Assembly (NCBI RefSeq): GCF_014648675.1
Contig: NZ_BMRO01000013.1
Location: 1-64,000 of the forward strand
Reading direction: 5' to 3'
From: Actinomadura livida
Lineage (GTDB): Bacteria > Actinomycetota > Actinomycetes > Streptosporangiales > Streptosporangiaceae
Length of the DNA stretch: 64,000 nt
Both the position numbers and the translations under genes were made by a program. Position 1 is the first letter of the stretch. Every line of letters starts with the position of its first letter. Of the stretch, positions 16,136 through 23,599 are shown piece after piece. A model generated the notes under the pieces. The model was not told the origin of the DNA and did not search any database. It saw only the letters and a list, made by a program, of their open reading frames with translations.

Positions 16136-17793
16136 CGGTTCCTCCTGCCGTGGCGGCGGTTTCGGGGCGGATCGAGCCGCATGAACCTGCGCGGTGCTGG
16201 ACGACGGGGACTCTCGGCGCGCCGGTAGGGGCGTGTCGGTGGCTGCGTCGGTATGCGCGGGTGCGGCCGGGCAGGGCCACCCGCACCCGTCCGGCCGGGA
16301 ACGGGCGGGACGTGTGGCCGGTGTGGCGCGCCCCTGGGTGCCGCACCGTGTCCGGGGCGGTGATGGGGTCCGGGGCGGCCGTGTGCGGCGTTGTGGGGGC
16401 CGCTGCGGGGCCCGTTCGCCGAACCCGGGCGCGGCCGGTGTCGCCGGTCGGGGCCGCGCGGTTGGCGGCATTGGGGGCCATGACCGGGGCCGCGATCGGG
16501 ACGGGGACCGGTTCCCCCTGACGGCCCGCCAGAGGGGCCGCCGCGGGGCCCGTTGCGCGGCCCGCCACCGTTACCGGGGCGGGGTCGGCCGTGCGTTGTA
16601 CTGGCCTTGGCGGTACGGGCGGCGCCTCGAGTGCCACGTGCCGCCTTGCCCGCGAAGCCCACCACGGCGCCGACGCCCTTGTAGACGACGAACGTGCGCA
16701 CGAGCTGGGAGAGCATGCGCGGCTGCGCGGGCTGCCACACGGTGCGCGCGACCCACCGCGGAATGCAGATCAGCACGTAAAGGAGCGCGATCACCAGCAG
16801 CAGGTCGACCAGTTCCGCCTGCGCGGTCGGGGCACCGAGGAAAGAACCGCCGTCGTTGCTGTGCTGCGACAACAGCAATTGCAGGGCGGTGATGAACACG
16901 AACGACTGGCAGACCTGGATCGCCAAGGCGCCGGTGATCCCTCGCCACCACAACCGCGCCAGGCCATCGGTGAGAGGCAGCGCGTGGAACATCAGCGCGA
17001 TCGGTGCGACCCCGACCAAAACCATGATGATCGCCAGCCGCATCACATAAATGAAGGCCAAGATGCACGCCAGGACGACGACCACCAGCGTGACCAAGAC
17101 GAAGAAACTGCCCCCGGTGTTGATCGAGGCTTCGATGCCCTGAGCGAAAACCCGTCCGGCCTGGTCGGGATCGATCCGGTCGGCGCCGCTCATGAAGATC
17201 GACCGGGCCAGTCCGTTGGCGAGCTGAATCCCGTATCCGATCACGATGAGACTGGTGTTCATCGCGATGAACGCGACCACCAGCCGCACGATCGTCTGCC
17301 CTGGCGCGGCTACTCCGGGCAGAGTCTGTCCGGCCATCAGCATCACGCCGGCGAGCAGCACCATGAGCACGAAGCAGGTGTTGGCGATCGTTCGAGACGT
17401 CGCCCAGATCTGCTCGGCCGCGTTCATGCCCGGCGACCCGATCTCAGGCGTGGCGAGCTGCGTGTCGGCCAAGAAGCCCAGCACCGGCTCCAGAGAGTCC
17501 CTGGCCAGCGACCGGAACCAGTCGGTGATGGCCTCCTTGGTGTGGCAGCCGACGTTCACCCAGCCGCAGTCGTCCCCTTCCTCTTCGCCTTGGTCGCCAT
17601 CGGAGGAACCGCCCTCCTCGGGGTCTGAAGGGTCGGCAGCAGGGGCGGCGACAGAGACGGCGCTCACCTGCCGAGTAGCCGGACGGGGCTCGGCGCTGGC
17701 ATGAGGAGCCAGGCTCAGCACGCCCCCACCGGCCAGGAGGAGGGCTGCGACGAAGGCTCGCCTGCGCCGAATGCAGCGGGTCTGGGCGCGCAC
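16132..17793 (-). CDS. VirB6/TrbL-like channel protein with disordered Gly/Pro/Arg tail
   Basis: The 553-aa product has a signal-type N-terminus (residues 10-34) and an acidic Asp/Glu/Gly-rich stretch (about 55-75). About six hydrophobic segments lie between residues 130 and 370, for example 'FFVLVTLVVVVLACILAFIY'. 'IGSPGMNAAEQIWATSRTIA' precedes the first. From about residue 395 a low-complexity Gly/Pro/Arg/His tail of some 155 residues follows. VirB6-type proteins form the inner-membrane pore. The tail is strongly basic and may contact DNA or cell wall, an inference. GTG 17793 starts two bases after the pilin-like gene. Confidence 0.85.
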   Translation of the reverse strand: MRAQTRCIRRRRAFVAALLLAGGGVLSLAPHASAEPRPATRQVSAVSVAAPAADPSDPEEGGSSDGDQGEEEGDDCGWVNVGCHTKEAITDWFRSLARDSLEPVLGFLADTQLATPEIGSPGMNAAEQIWATSRTIANTCFVLMVLLAGVMLMAGQTLPGVAAPGQTIVRLVVAFIAMNTSLIVIGYGIQLANGLARSIFMSGADRIDPDQAGRVFAQGIEASINTGGSFFVLVTLVVVVLACILAFIYVMRLAIIMVLVGVAPIALMFHALPLTDGLARLWWRGITGALAIQVCQSFVFITALQLLLSQHSNDGGSFLGAPTAQAELVDLLLVIALLYVLICIPRWVARTVWQPAQPRMLSQLVRTFVVYKGVGAVVGFAGKAARGTRGAARTAKASTTHGRPRPGNGGGPRNGPRGGPSGGPSGGTGPRPDRGPGHGPQCRQPRGPDRRHRPRPGSANGPRSGPHNAAHGRPGPHHRPGHGAAPRGAPHRPHVPPVPGRTGAGGPARPHPRIPTQPPTRPYRRAESPRRPAPRRFMRLDPPRNRRHGRRNR

Positions 17794-17795
17794 GG

Positions 17796-18206
17796 TCAGG
17801 ACCCGACGACGTACTTGAGGATCTGCACAAGGGCCGGGGCGAGCATGGCGATGCCGTAACCGACGGCGGCATTGCGCAAGGTGCGCTTACCGGCCTCGGC
17901 CTCGCCGGGGTCGCCCCCGGCCAGCAGGTACCGGACGCCCCCGATGGTGGCGAACAGGGTGGCCAACGCGACCAGCAGTCCGACGATGACGTTCCGCAGG
18001 TTGTTGATGACCTGCTCGATCCGCTTATCGGACGCCAGGACACCAGAGGCGACCTGCGCGTCAGACGCCGATGCCAGGGTCGCGGCGATCACCAGACCGC
18101 ACAGCAAGATGCCGGTGCACCAGAGCAGAACCGCGGCGGCGAGGCGTCCCGTGCTCACATCGGGCCGGCGTGACGGAAGAAGATCGGACAACGGACGGAT
18201 GCTCAA
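17796..18206 (-). CDS. VirB2/TrbC-like pilin
   Basis: The 136-aa product has an N-terminal hydrophobic segment typical of pilin precursors ('AAVLLWCTGILLCGLVIAA'). A short polar loop follows ('SGVLASDKRIEQVINNLRN') and then two more hydrophobic helices, including 'VGLLVALATLFATIGGVRYL'. 'LLAGGDPGEAEAGKRTLRNA' is the polar hairpin seen in actinobacterial TrbC/VirB2 proteins. The start is TTG at 18206, preceded by CCTCC (18215-18219, GGAGG on the minus strand). A GTG at 18158 lacks a ribosome site. It is the first gene of the transfer operon. Confidence 0.85.
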   Translation of the reverse strand: MSIRPLSDLLPSRRPDVSTGRLAAAVLLWCTGILLCGLVIAATLASASDAQVASGVLASDKRIEQVINNLRNVIVGLLVALATLFATIGGVRYLLAGGDPGEAEAGKRTLRNAAVGYGIAMLAPALVQILKYVVGS

Positions 18207-18417
18207 CGGGCAGCCCTCCAGGCAGGAACACGGAGCAACGGGCGGGACAGAGCGGCTGATCGGGACTGCGGCGTGCGGCGGACAAGGCGAGCAAGCACGG
18301 AGGTGAAGACGAGCCGGGCCTTGCGGGTGTCCTCCTTCGGCAAGGGCACTCGGCGGATGGTCAGACAGTGGGGACCGGGTGACTATCCGGCCCGGACCCG
18401 TCTTCAACCTGTGTTGT

Positions 18418-18435
18418 TCTCACCTAGTAACTGAC
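18418..18435 (-). promoter_or_regulatory. 18-bp motif shared with the methyltransferase promoter
   Basis: Read on the minus strand this is GTCAGTTACTAGGTGAGA. The same sequence with one change lies on the plus strand at 22642-22659, upstream of the coupled methyltransferase genes. Here it lies 212 bases upstream of the pilin start and just below the stop of the putative regulator. A second shared string, GGGACCGGG(T/C)GAC(T/C)ATC, lies near each copy. A common promoter or operator for the element's two modules is inferred. Confidence 0.55.
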
Positions 18436-18438
18436 AGC

Positions 18439-19260
18439 TCACATCCCGTTCTTGGACATCAGCGATGCGAAGTCGTCGCGAAGACCCCCGTCGCGCATCG
18501 CGGCGACCAGGCGCATTTCGGCGCGGCGGCGGCGCTTCATCAACGCCTGGTAGTTGGTGCGGAGCCGCTTAGCGAGGTCGCTCGGTGCCATGCCCTCCAG
18601 CCGGGTCATGATGATGATCTCGGCCTCAACCGCGGTGATCACGTCCTGCTGGACGGCCGAGGCCAGCAGCAGGTCCACGTGTGCGTCCGACGAGGCGGAG
18701 GGGGTGATCTCCGCCAGCGTGCACGGATCCACCGGGATTACCTGCACCCGCGCGCGGTAGGCGCGCTCAACCGTCCTGGCCGAGCGGGCCACCAGCCGCT
18801 GCGGGATCCAGGGCTCTTCCAGGTCGATCTGGTGCAGCGTCTCGTGGAACTGCGACAGCAGGTCCGCCGCAACACGGGAGGTACCTGCTCCCGGGTCGTT
18901 ATCCAGACGGCGCAGGCGGTCGCGCACGACCGCCTTGAGCCCCGGCAGCGCGACACCGACGCACGCCATGACCCAGGCGGGGCCTTCGCTGCGGGCGCGC
19001 GTCACCAAGTCCTTCCACGCGGCGTCGCGCGCCTCCTGCCGGGTGGACGGGTGCAGCATGATCGCCCGAAGCTCATCCAGCGCGATCATGCGAGCGGGCA
19101 GCCCGTGCCCGAGCACCGCGCCGTCCACCGACAGCGGCGCCGGACCGCGTGTCAGGAGATCGAACGTCGTCTCCGCGACGTCCAGGACGTGCTCGGACTC
19201 CCCGCCGGTGCGACGGGTGCGCTGGTCGGAGCGGTCGACCGGGCGGATGTTGGTGGCCAT
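18439..19260 (-). CDS. putative DNA-binding regulator of the conjugative element
   Basis: The 273-aa product is soluble and ends in a sigma-region-4-like helix-turn-helix: 'QDVITAVEAEIIIMTRLEGM' followed by 'APSDLAKRLRTNYQALMKRR' and a second basic helix (about 205-260). The N-terminal two thirds resemble no family that could be named. ATG 19260 is chosen because GGGGG lies five bases upstream; ATGs at 19302 and 19317 would leave no ribosome site, since an 11-bp repeat array starts at 19322. It sits between this array and the transfer operon on the same strand, and is inferred to control transfer. Sigma-like HTH regulators are common in actinobacterial elements. Confidence 0.65.
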   Translation of the reverse strand: MATNIRPVDRSDQRTRRTGGESEHVLDVAETTFDLLTRGPAPLSVDGAVLGHGLPARMIALDELRAIMLHPSTRQEARDAAWKDLVTRARSEGPAWVMACVGVALPGLKAVVRDRLRRLDNDPGAGTSRVAADLLSQFHETLHQIDLEEPWIPQRLVARSARTVERAYRARVQVIPVDPCTLAEITPSASSDAHVDLLLASAVQQDVITAVEAEIIIMTRLEGMAPSDLAKRLRTNYQALMKRRRRAEMRLVAAMRDGGLRDDFASLMSKNGM

Positions 19261-19321
19261 GGGAACCCCCGAGAGAGCGGTCGGTGAATCGGTCACCGAC
19301 ATCTCGCCAGAGGCCATGTGC

Positions 19322-19380
19322 AGATCATGAGCAGATCATGAGCAGCGACCCGCGACTGGATCTGTTCATGATCTGTTCAT
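19322..19380. promoter_or_regulatory. two pairs of 11-bp repeats in inverted arrangement
   Basis: AGATCATGAGC occurs twice in tandem (19322-19332, 19333-19343). GATCTGTTCAT occurs twice in tandem (19359-19369, 19370-19380) and is nearly its reverse complement. The spacing of 11 bases puts copies on one face of the helix. The array is AT-rich against its surroundings and lies just upstream of the putative regulator gene. A perfect palindrome CGTGTGCACACG follows at 19416-19427. It may be an operator for the regulator or iterons of an element origin. Confidence 0.65.
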
Positions 19381-19511
19381 AATCGCTCTGACCAGGGAAA
19401 ACATGGTCCGCTGCTCGTGTGCACACGGCGTCAGTCGCCAGAGTGTCGGCGGCGCTGCAAAACTGACCCCCTGTGGGCGCGCGAACCCTGACCCCCTCCA
19501 CTCTCTGGAGG

Positions 19512-20747
19512 GTGATCAAGGTGGAGGACTGGGCTGAGATCCGTCGGCTGCATCGGGCCGAGGGGATGCCTATCAAGGCGATCGCCAGGCGGTTGGGGAT
19601 CGCGCGGAACACGGTGCGCAAGGCGTTGGCCGCATCGGAGCCGCCGAAGTACCAGCGGGCGCGGAAGGGGTCGATCGTGGACGCGGTCGAGCCGCAGATC
19701 CGTGCGCTGTTGAAGGAGTTTCCCGAGATGCCGACGACGGTGATCGCCGAGCGGATCGGCTGGGAACGGTCGATGACGGTGCTCAAGGACCGGGTCCGGT
19801 TGCTGCGGCCGGAATACAAGCCGACCGACCCGGCATCGCGGACGAGCTATCGTCCGGGCGGGCTCGCCCAGTGCGATCTGTGGTTTCCGCCCGTTCAGGT
19901 GCCGGTCGGCGGGACCGTCCGGACGAACCTGCCGGTGCTGGTGATGGTCTGCGGCTATTCGCGCTGGCTGATGGCGCGGATGCTGCCCTCGCGGGCGGCT
20001 GGGGACCTGTTCGCCGGGATGTGGGCGCTGCTCAGCGTGCTGGGCGCCGTGCCCAAGACGCTGGTCTGGGACAACGAGTCCGCAGTCGGCGGATGGCGGC
20101 AAGGCCACCCGCAGCCCACCAAGGACGCCGTCGCGTTCGCCGGGAGCCTGGGGGTGAGGATCTGGCAGTGCCGTCCCGGTGACCCGGAGGCCAAGGGGCT
20201 GGTGGAGCGCGCGAACGGCTATCTGGAGACCTCGTTCCTGCCCGGCCGGATCTTCACCTCACCGCAGGACTTCAACGCCCAGCTGGCCGGCTGGCTGGAG
20301 CGGGCGAACCAGCGGCAGCACCGCCGGATCCAGTGCCGTCCGGTCGACCGGCTGCCCGCGGACCTGGCCGCGATGGTCGAGCTGCCGCCCGTCCCACCGC
20401 TGGTGGGCTGGCGAACCTCGACCCGGCTGGCCCGCGACCATTACGTCCGGGTCGCCTCCAACGACTACTCGGTCCACCCCTCGGCGATCGGCCGCCTGGT
20501 CGAGATCGTCGCCGATCTGGAGCAGGTGACGGTGGCCTGCGCCGGACGCACCGTTGCCCGGCATGACCGGTGCTGGGACATCCACCAGTCCCTCACCGAC
20601 CCCGACCACGACCAGGCCGCCCAGAAGATGCGCCGCGCCCGGCTGCAGGCCGTCGCCCCGGCCGAGACCGAGGTCGAGTTCCGGCAGCTGGCCAGCTATG
20701 ACGCGCTGTTCGGCATCGGTGCCGATGTTGAGGGCGGTGTTGCGTGA
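19512..20747 (+). CDS. istA: IS21-family transposase IstA
   Basis: The 411-aa DDE transposase has an N-terminal helix-turn-helix ('EIRRLHRAEGMPIKAIARR', then 'GIARNTVRKAL'). A catalytic core follows with 'AQCDLWFPP' (first Asp), 'LVWDNESAVGGW' (second Asp) and 'EAKGLVERANGYLE' (Glu). The C-terminus has the 'DYSVHPSAIGRLVE' beta domain of IstA. The start is taken as GTG 19512; GTG 19521 with GGAGG about ten bases upstream is equally likely. It overlaps istB by one to four bases, and IstB is needed for target selection. Confidence 0.93.
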   Translation: MIKVEDWAEIRRLHRAEGMPIKAIARRLGIARNTVRKALAASEPPKYQRARKGSIVDAVEPQIRALLKEFPEMPTTVIAERIGWERSMTVLKDRVRLLRPEYKPTDPASRTSYRPGGLAQCDLWFPPVQVPVGGTVRTNLPVLVMVCGYSRWLMARMLPSRAAGDLFAGMWALLSVLGAVPKTLVWDNESAVGGWRQGHPQPTKDAVAFAGSLGVRIWQCRPGDPEAKGLVERANGYLETSFLPGRIFTSPQDFNAQLAGWLERANQRQHRRIQCRPVDRLPADLAAMVELPPVPPLVGWRTSTRLARDHYVRVASNDYSVHPSAIGRLVEIVADLEQVTVACAGRTVARHDRCWDIHQSLTDPDHDQAAQKMRRARLQAVAPAETEVEFRQLASYDALFGIGADVEGGVA

Positions 20748-21574
20748 TGGCCACCGGCAAAACCACCACCACGACCAGTGCCCAGGTCACTACCAGCGGC
20801 CGGAACGTCATCGCCGAGCTGGCCTATCTGACCCGCGTGCTGAAGGCACCGTCGTTGGCCGCCTCGATCGAGCGGCTCGCCGAACGGGCAAGGGCCGAAT
20901 CGTGGACGCACGAGGAGTTCCTGGCCGCCTGCCTGCAACGCGAGGTCGCCGCCCGCGAGGCGCACGGCGGCGAGGGCCGCATCAAAGCCGCCCGCTTCCC
21001 CGCGCGCAAATCGCTGGAGGACTTCGACTACGACCACCAGCGATCGTTGAAACGGGACGTCATCGCGCACCTGGGCACGCTCGACTTCGTCACGGCCAAG
21101 GAGAACGTCATTTTCCTGGGACCGCCCGGAACAGGAAAAACGCATCTGTCGACCGGGCTGGGCATCCGGGCCTGCCAGGCCGGACACCGGGTCGCGTTCG
21201 CCACTGCGGCCGAGTGGGTCGCCCGCCTGGCCGACGCTCACGCCGCCGGCCGCCTGCAGGAAGAACTGGTCAAGCTCTCCCGCATCCCGGTCCTGGTGGT
21301 GGACGAGGTCGGATACATCCCGTTCAAAGCCGAGGCCGCGAACCTGTTCTTCCAGCTCGTCTCGTCCAGATATGAGAGGGCGAGCTTGATCGTGACGAGC
21401 AATATGCCCTTCGGGCGCTGGGGCGAGGTCTTCGGCGACGACGTCGTCGCCGCGGCCATGATCGACCGGCTCGTCCATCACGCCGAGGTCATCTCGCTGA
21501 AGGGAGACAGCTACCGGCTCAAGAACAGAGACCTCGGCCGCCCACCAGCGGCCAGAAACGACCACGAACAGTAA
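20747..21574 (+). CDS. istB: IS21-family AAA+ helper IstB
   Basis: The 275-aa AAA+ ATPase has Walker A 'FLGPPGTGKTHLSTGLG', Walker B 'IPVLVVDEVGYIPF' and sensor 'SLIVTSNMPFGRWGEVFGDD', all standard for IstB. An N-terminal helical region follows IstB custom ('YLTRVLKAPSLAASIERLAE'). ATG 20747 shares bases with the istA stop and with an alternative GTG at 20744, the typical translational coupling of this family. IstB stimulates strand transfer and helps choose target DNA. Confidence 0.93.
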   Translation: MATGKTTTTTSAQVTTSGRNVIAELAYLTRVLKAPSLAASIERLAERARAESWTHEEFLAACLQREVAAREAHGGEGRIKAARFPARKSLEDFDYDHQRSLKRDVIAHLGTLDFVTAKENVIFLGPPGTGKTHLSTGLGIRACQAGHRVAFATAAEWVARLADAHAAGRLQEELVKLSRIPVLVVDEVGYIPFKAEAANLFFQLVSSRYERASLIVTSNMPFGRWGEVFGDDVVAAAMIDRLVHHAEVISLKGDSYRLKNRDLGRPPAARNDHEQ

Positions 21575-21883
21575 CTCAACGAAAACACCAGGGGGTTACG
21601 GTTCACGCGCCCTCAGGGGGTCACGCTTGGCGCGCCGTTGACACAGAGGTCAAGCACAGCCATGTGCTTAAAACGCCGCTGACCAGCATCAACACGTGCT
21701 CGCGAGAACCCCAACCAAGAAAGATCAAAATTAGGCGACCCGTTGCGGCCGTGATGTCACTGAGCGAGGTGCCAAGACGAGAACAATGCGGCAGCAGCCC
21801 AATTGCGCTGCTGCTGGGCATGTCAGTCGTAGACGGCATCTGTTGTGAAACGCTTGCTTCTCGGACCCCGAGGAGGAGGCAAG

Positions 21884-22540
21884 GTGGCTGATCGGCTCTC
21901 TCAGTTCACCTGGCTCGACAAGCCAGGTGAGAACGCCCGATGGCTAGGAGAAATCTTCTGCGTGTCGTTCTTCCGTGGGCTCTCCCCGGTCGAAGTCCTG
22001 GATCGGTTCGGCCCCGAAGGAACGACTGGTATCGGACGAGAGATGACGATCCATGATCTTGGGGAGGTCGTCGGAGACTTCGTCAGGAAGACGCAGGGCG
22101 GATCCGGTGGCGGATACGTCGGGGTACGTCAGGTCGATGGGTGGAGCATGGCCATCGAGCTGCTGGGCTGGTATGCCGTGCGGCCTGACTACCTCACCCG
22201 CCTTTCTCGAGGATGCGAGATGGTCGCTGTCTCACGGCACGCTTACGCGGACGACTCTTTCGTGTACGCGGTTGACGGCGAGCTGATCACCGGGTTCGAC
22301 CCTCACCTGCCGGGCTCACGGTGGGGCAGCGAGCCAGACAGAATCAACCCGGACCTACACAAGCTGGGGCTCCCCACAGAGATCTTGCACGATGAGGCTT
22401 GGGAGAAATCCTGGCACCGCCTGTACGACCAAAGAATCCTTCGTGCGTTTGCGCTGGCAGCGGAGATCACGGGCGTAGTGTTCACATCCAGCCTCCTCGA
22501 CGGGCCGCTCTTGGTGGGACCCATTACCCAACAGGCATAG
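21884..22540 (+). CDS. DUF6461 family protein
   Basis: The 218-aa soluble protein shows the DUF6461 features 'WLGEIFCVSFFRGLSPVEVL' (about 18-38), 'GVRQVDGWSMAIELLGW' (80-96) and 'VDGELITGFDPHLPGSRWGS'. Function is unknown; members are abundant in Thermomonosporaceae and Streptomyces, often beside mobile DNA. The GTG at 21884 is chosen because GAGGAGG lies a few bases upstream; the longer ATG start has none. The gene is on the plus strand right after the IS21 insertion, so its promoter may have been moved away or replaced by the IS. Confidence 0.8.
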   Translation: MADRLSQFTWLDKPGENARWLGEIFCVSFFRGLSPVEVLDRFGPEGTTGIGREMTIHDLGEVVGDFVRKTQGGSGGGYVGVRQVDGWSMAIELLGWYAVRPDYLTRLSRGCEMVAVSRHAYADDSFVYAVDGELITGFDPHLPGSRWGSEPDRINPDLHKLGLPTEILHDEAWEKSWHRLYDQRILRAFALAAEITGVVFTSSLLDGPLLVGPITQQA

Positions 22541-22641
22541 AGGACGGCCCAGCGGCGCGGTCAATACGACTCGTGATGCGCCGGCAGAGTGAACGCGGGC
22601 AGAAAAACGCGCTGCGCCTGTCCAAGATCGGGGGTGTCGGG

Positions 22642-22659
22642 GTCAGTTACTTGGTGAGA
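22642..22659 (+). promoter_or_regulatory. 18-bp motif upstream of the methyltransferase pair
   Basis: GTCAGTTACTTGGTGAGA matches the motif at 18418-18435 in 17 of 18 positions and stands 35 bases before the ATG of the first methyltransferase-type gene. Its position suits a promoter or a regulator site very near the transcription start. Which protein binds is unknown; the regulator at 18.4-19.3 kb is a candidate. Confidence 0.55.
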
Positions 22660-22693
22660 CAGGGGACCGGGCGACCATCACGGGTCACCCAAC

Positions 22694-23599
22694 ATGACCA
22701 GCACCAACAAGCCGAACCCGACACCGGCCAGCGCCGCGCGGCAGCTCCTTCCGCTCACCGTCTGGCTCTGCCCGGACGACACCGCCGACCAGCCCACCCA
22801 TGACGCGCAGCCCTGCCAAGGACCGGCCCACCGGGCTCCACAAACTCGTACCTGCGAACGGCACCTCGGCACGAGCAGCTCCGGGCTCGCACGCCACCTC
22901 ATCACCACCACAACCGATGAACACGACCTGATCGCCGAGGCGTTCACCAGCAACGCCGCCACCCTGCGCGCGGCGGCTGAACTCGACCGCCGCGCCGTCG
23001 CGTGCGTCCCGCACTTCCCGCTCGCCCGGCACATCGGCGCGCAGCTGCGTGAACACCTGTCGCATGAACAGCTCGGCCGAGTCGCGATGCGGCCCTGCCG
23101 GGCCGACCAGATGCACCGCGGTATCGCCGACCAGTCCGGAGAGGTCGCGTTGGTGGTCGCGGCACCGCCCACGGCCGGAATCCACATCGCCGAACCGAAG
23201 CCCAGGCAAGCGCGAGGGTCGTGCCCGGCGTGCCTTTCGGACGTCCTGACCAACAGCGCGTTTCGCTCCCAGACTTTCCTGTCGGCGGCCTACCGGGTCC
23301 TGCGCCCCGGAGGCCACCTCGCAGTCGTGACCACGGCCAGACACCACCATGGACGCCTCATCGACCCCGCACCGGCAATCATCCGCGAGGCCCGCAAGGC
23401 CGGGTTCCGCTACAGCCAGCACATCATCGCCGTCCGCGTCCCCGTCCAGGGCGACACCCTCCTCATCCAGGCCGGTCCCGGCAGCATCGGCCAGCTCCGC
23501 GACATCCGCTCCCGTGCCATGCCCCCGGCGGCTCGCGTGCACGCCGATATTTGCCTGCTGACACGACCGGGCGGCAGCGACCAGGGAGGTCGCCGATGA
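22694..23599 (+). CDS. methyltransferase-like protein with degenerate catalytic motif
   Basis: The 301-aa product has a Cys/His-rich N-terminal half and a C-terminal Rossmann-methyltransferase part with 'AAYRVLRPGGHLAVVTTA' (about 198-215). 'DPAPAIIREARKAGFRYSQH' follows. The expected (D/S/N)PP(Y/F) catalytic motif is replaced by 'LVVAAPPTAG', and no SAM-binding glycine motif is visible. Its stop overlaps the start of an intact DNA methyltransferase gene (ATGA). It is probably a partner, specificity or zinc-binding subunit rather than an independent enzyme; that is an inference. Confidence 0.65.
   Translation: MTSTNKPNPTPASAARQLLPLTVWLCPDDTADQPTHDAQPCQGPAHRAPQTRTCERHLGTSSSGLARHLITTTTDEHDLIAEAFTSNAATLRAAAELDRRAVACVPHFPLARHIGAQLREHLSHEQLGRVAMRPCRADQMHRGIADQSGEVALVVAAPPTAGIHIAEPKPRQARGSCPACLSDVLTNSAFRSQTFLSAAYRVLRPGGHLAVVTTARHHHGRLIDPAPAIIREARKAGFRYSQHIIAVRVPVQGDTLLIQAGPGSIGQLRDIRSRAMPPAARVHADICLLTRPGGSDQGGRR

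Larger units (their letters stand above)
19444..21643 (+). mobile_element. complete IS21-family insertion sequence, 2,200 bp
   Basis: The ends read TGTCGGCGGCGC (from 19444) and, on the other strand, TGTCAACGGCGC (from 21643). The similarity extends inward over about 55 bases, and each end contains two TGACCCCCT-type internal repeats, a known IS21 trait. A 5-bp target duplication CAGAG lies immediately outside both ends (19439-19443 and 21644-21648). Both istA and istB are intact. Intact ends and duplication indicate a recent insertion into the gap between the regulator array and the DUF6461 gene. No coding sequence is visibly broken. Confidence 0.93.

Noticed and set aside
16105..17628. Plus-strand frames across the VirB6-like gene.
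   Set aside because: No ribosome site, low-complexity product, and the minus strand gives a coherent membrane protein in an overlapping operon.
21700..21883. GCAGCAGC...GCTGCTGC inverted repeat after the IS21 element as a terminator.
   Set aside because: The arms are simple GCA/GCT runs without a T-tract, upstream rather than downstream of a gene, so the signal is weak.
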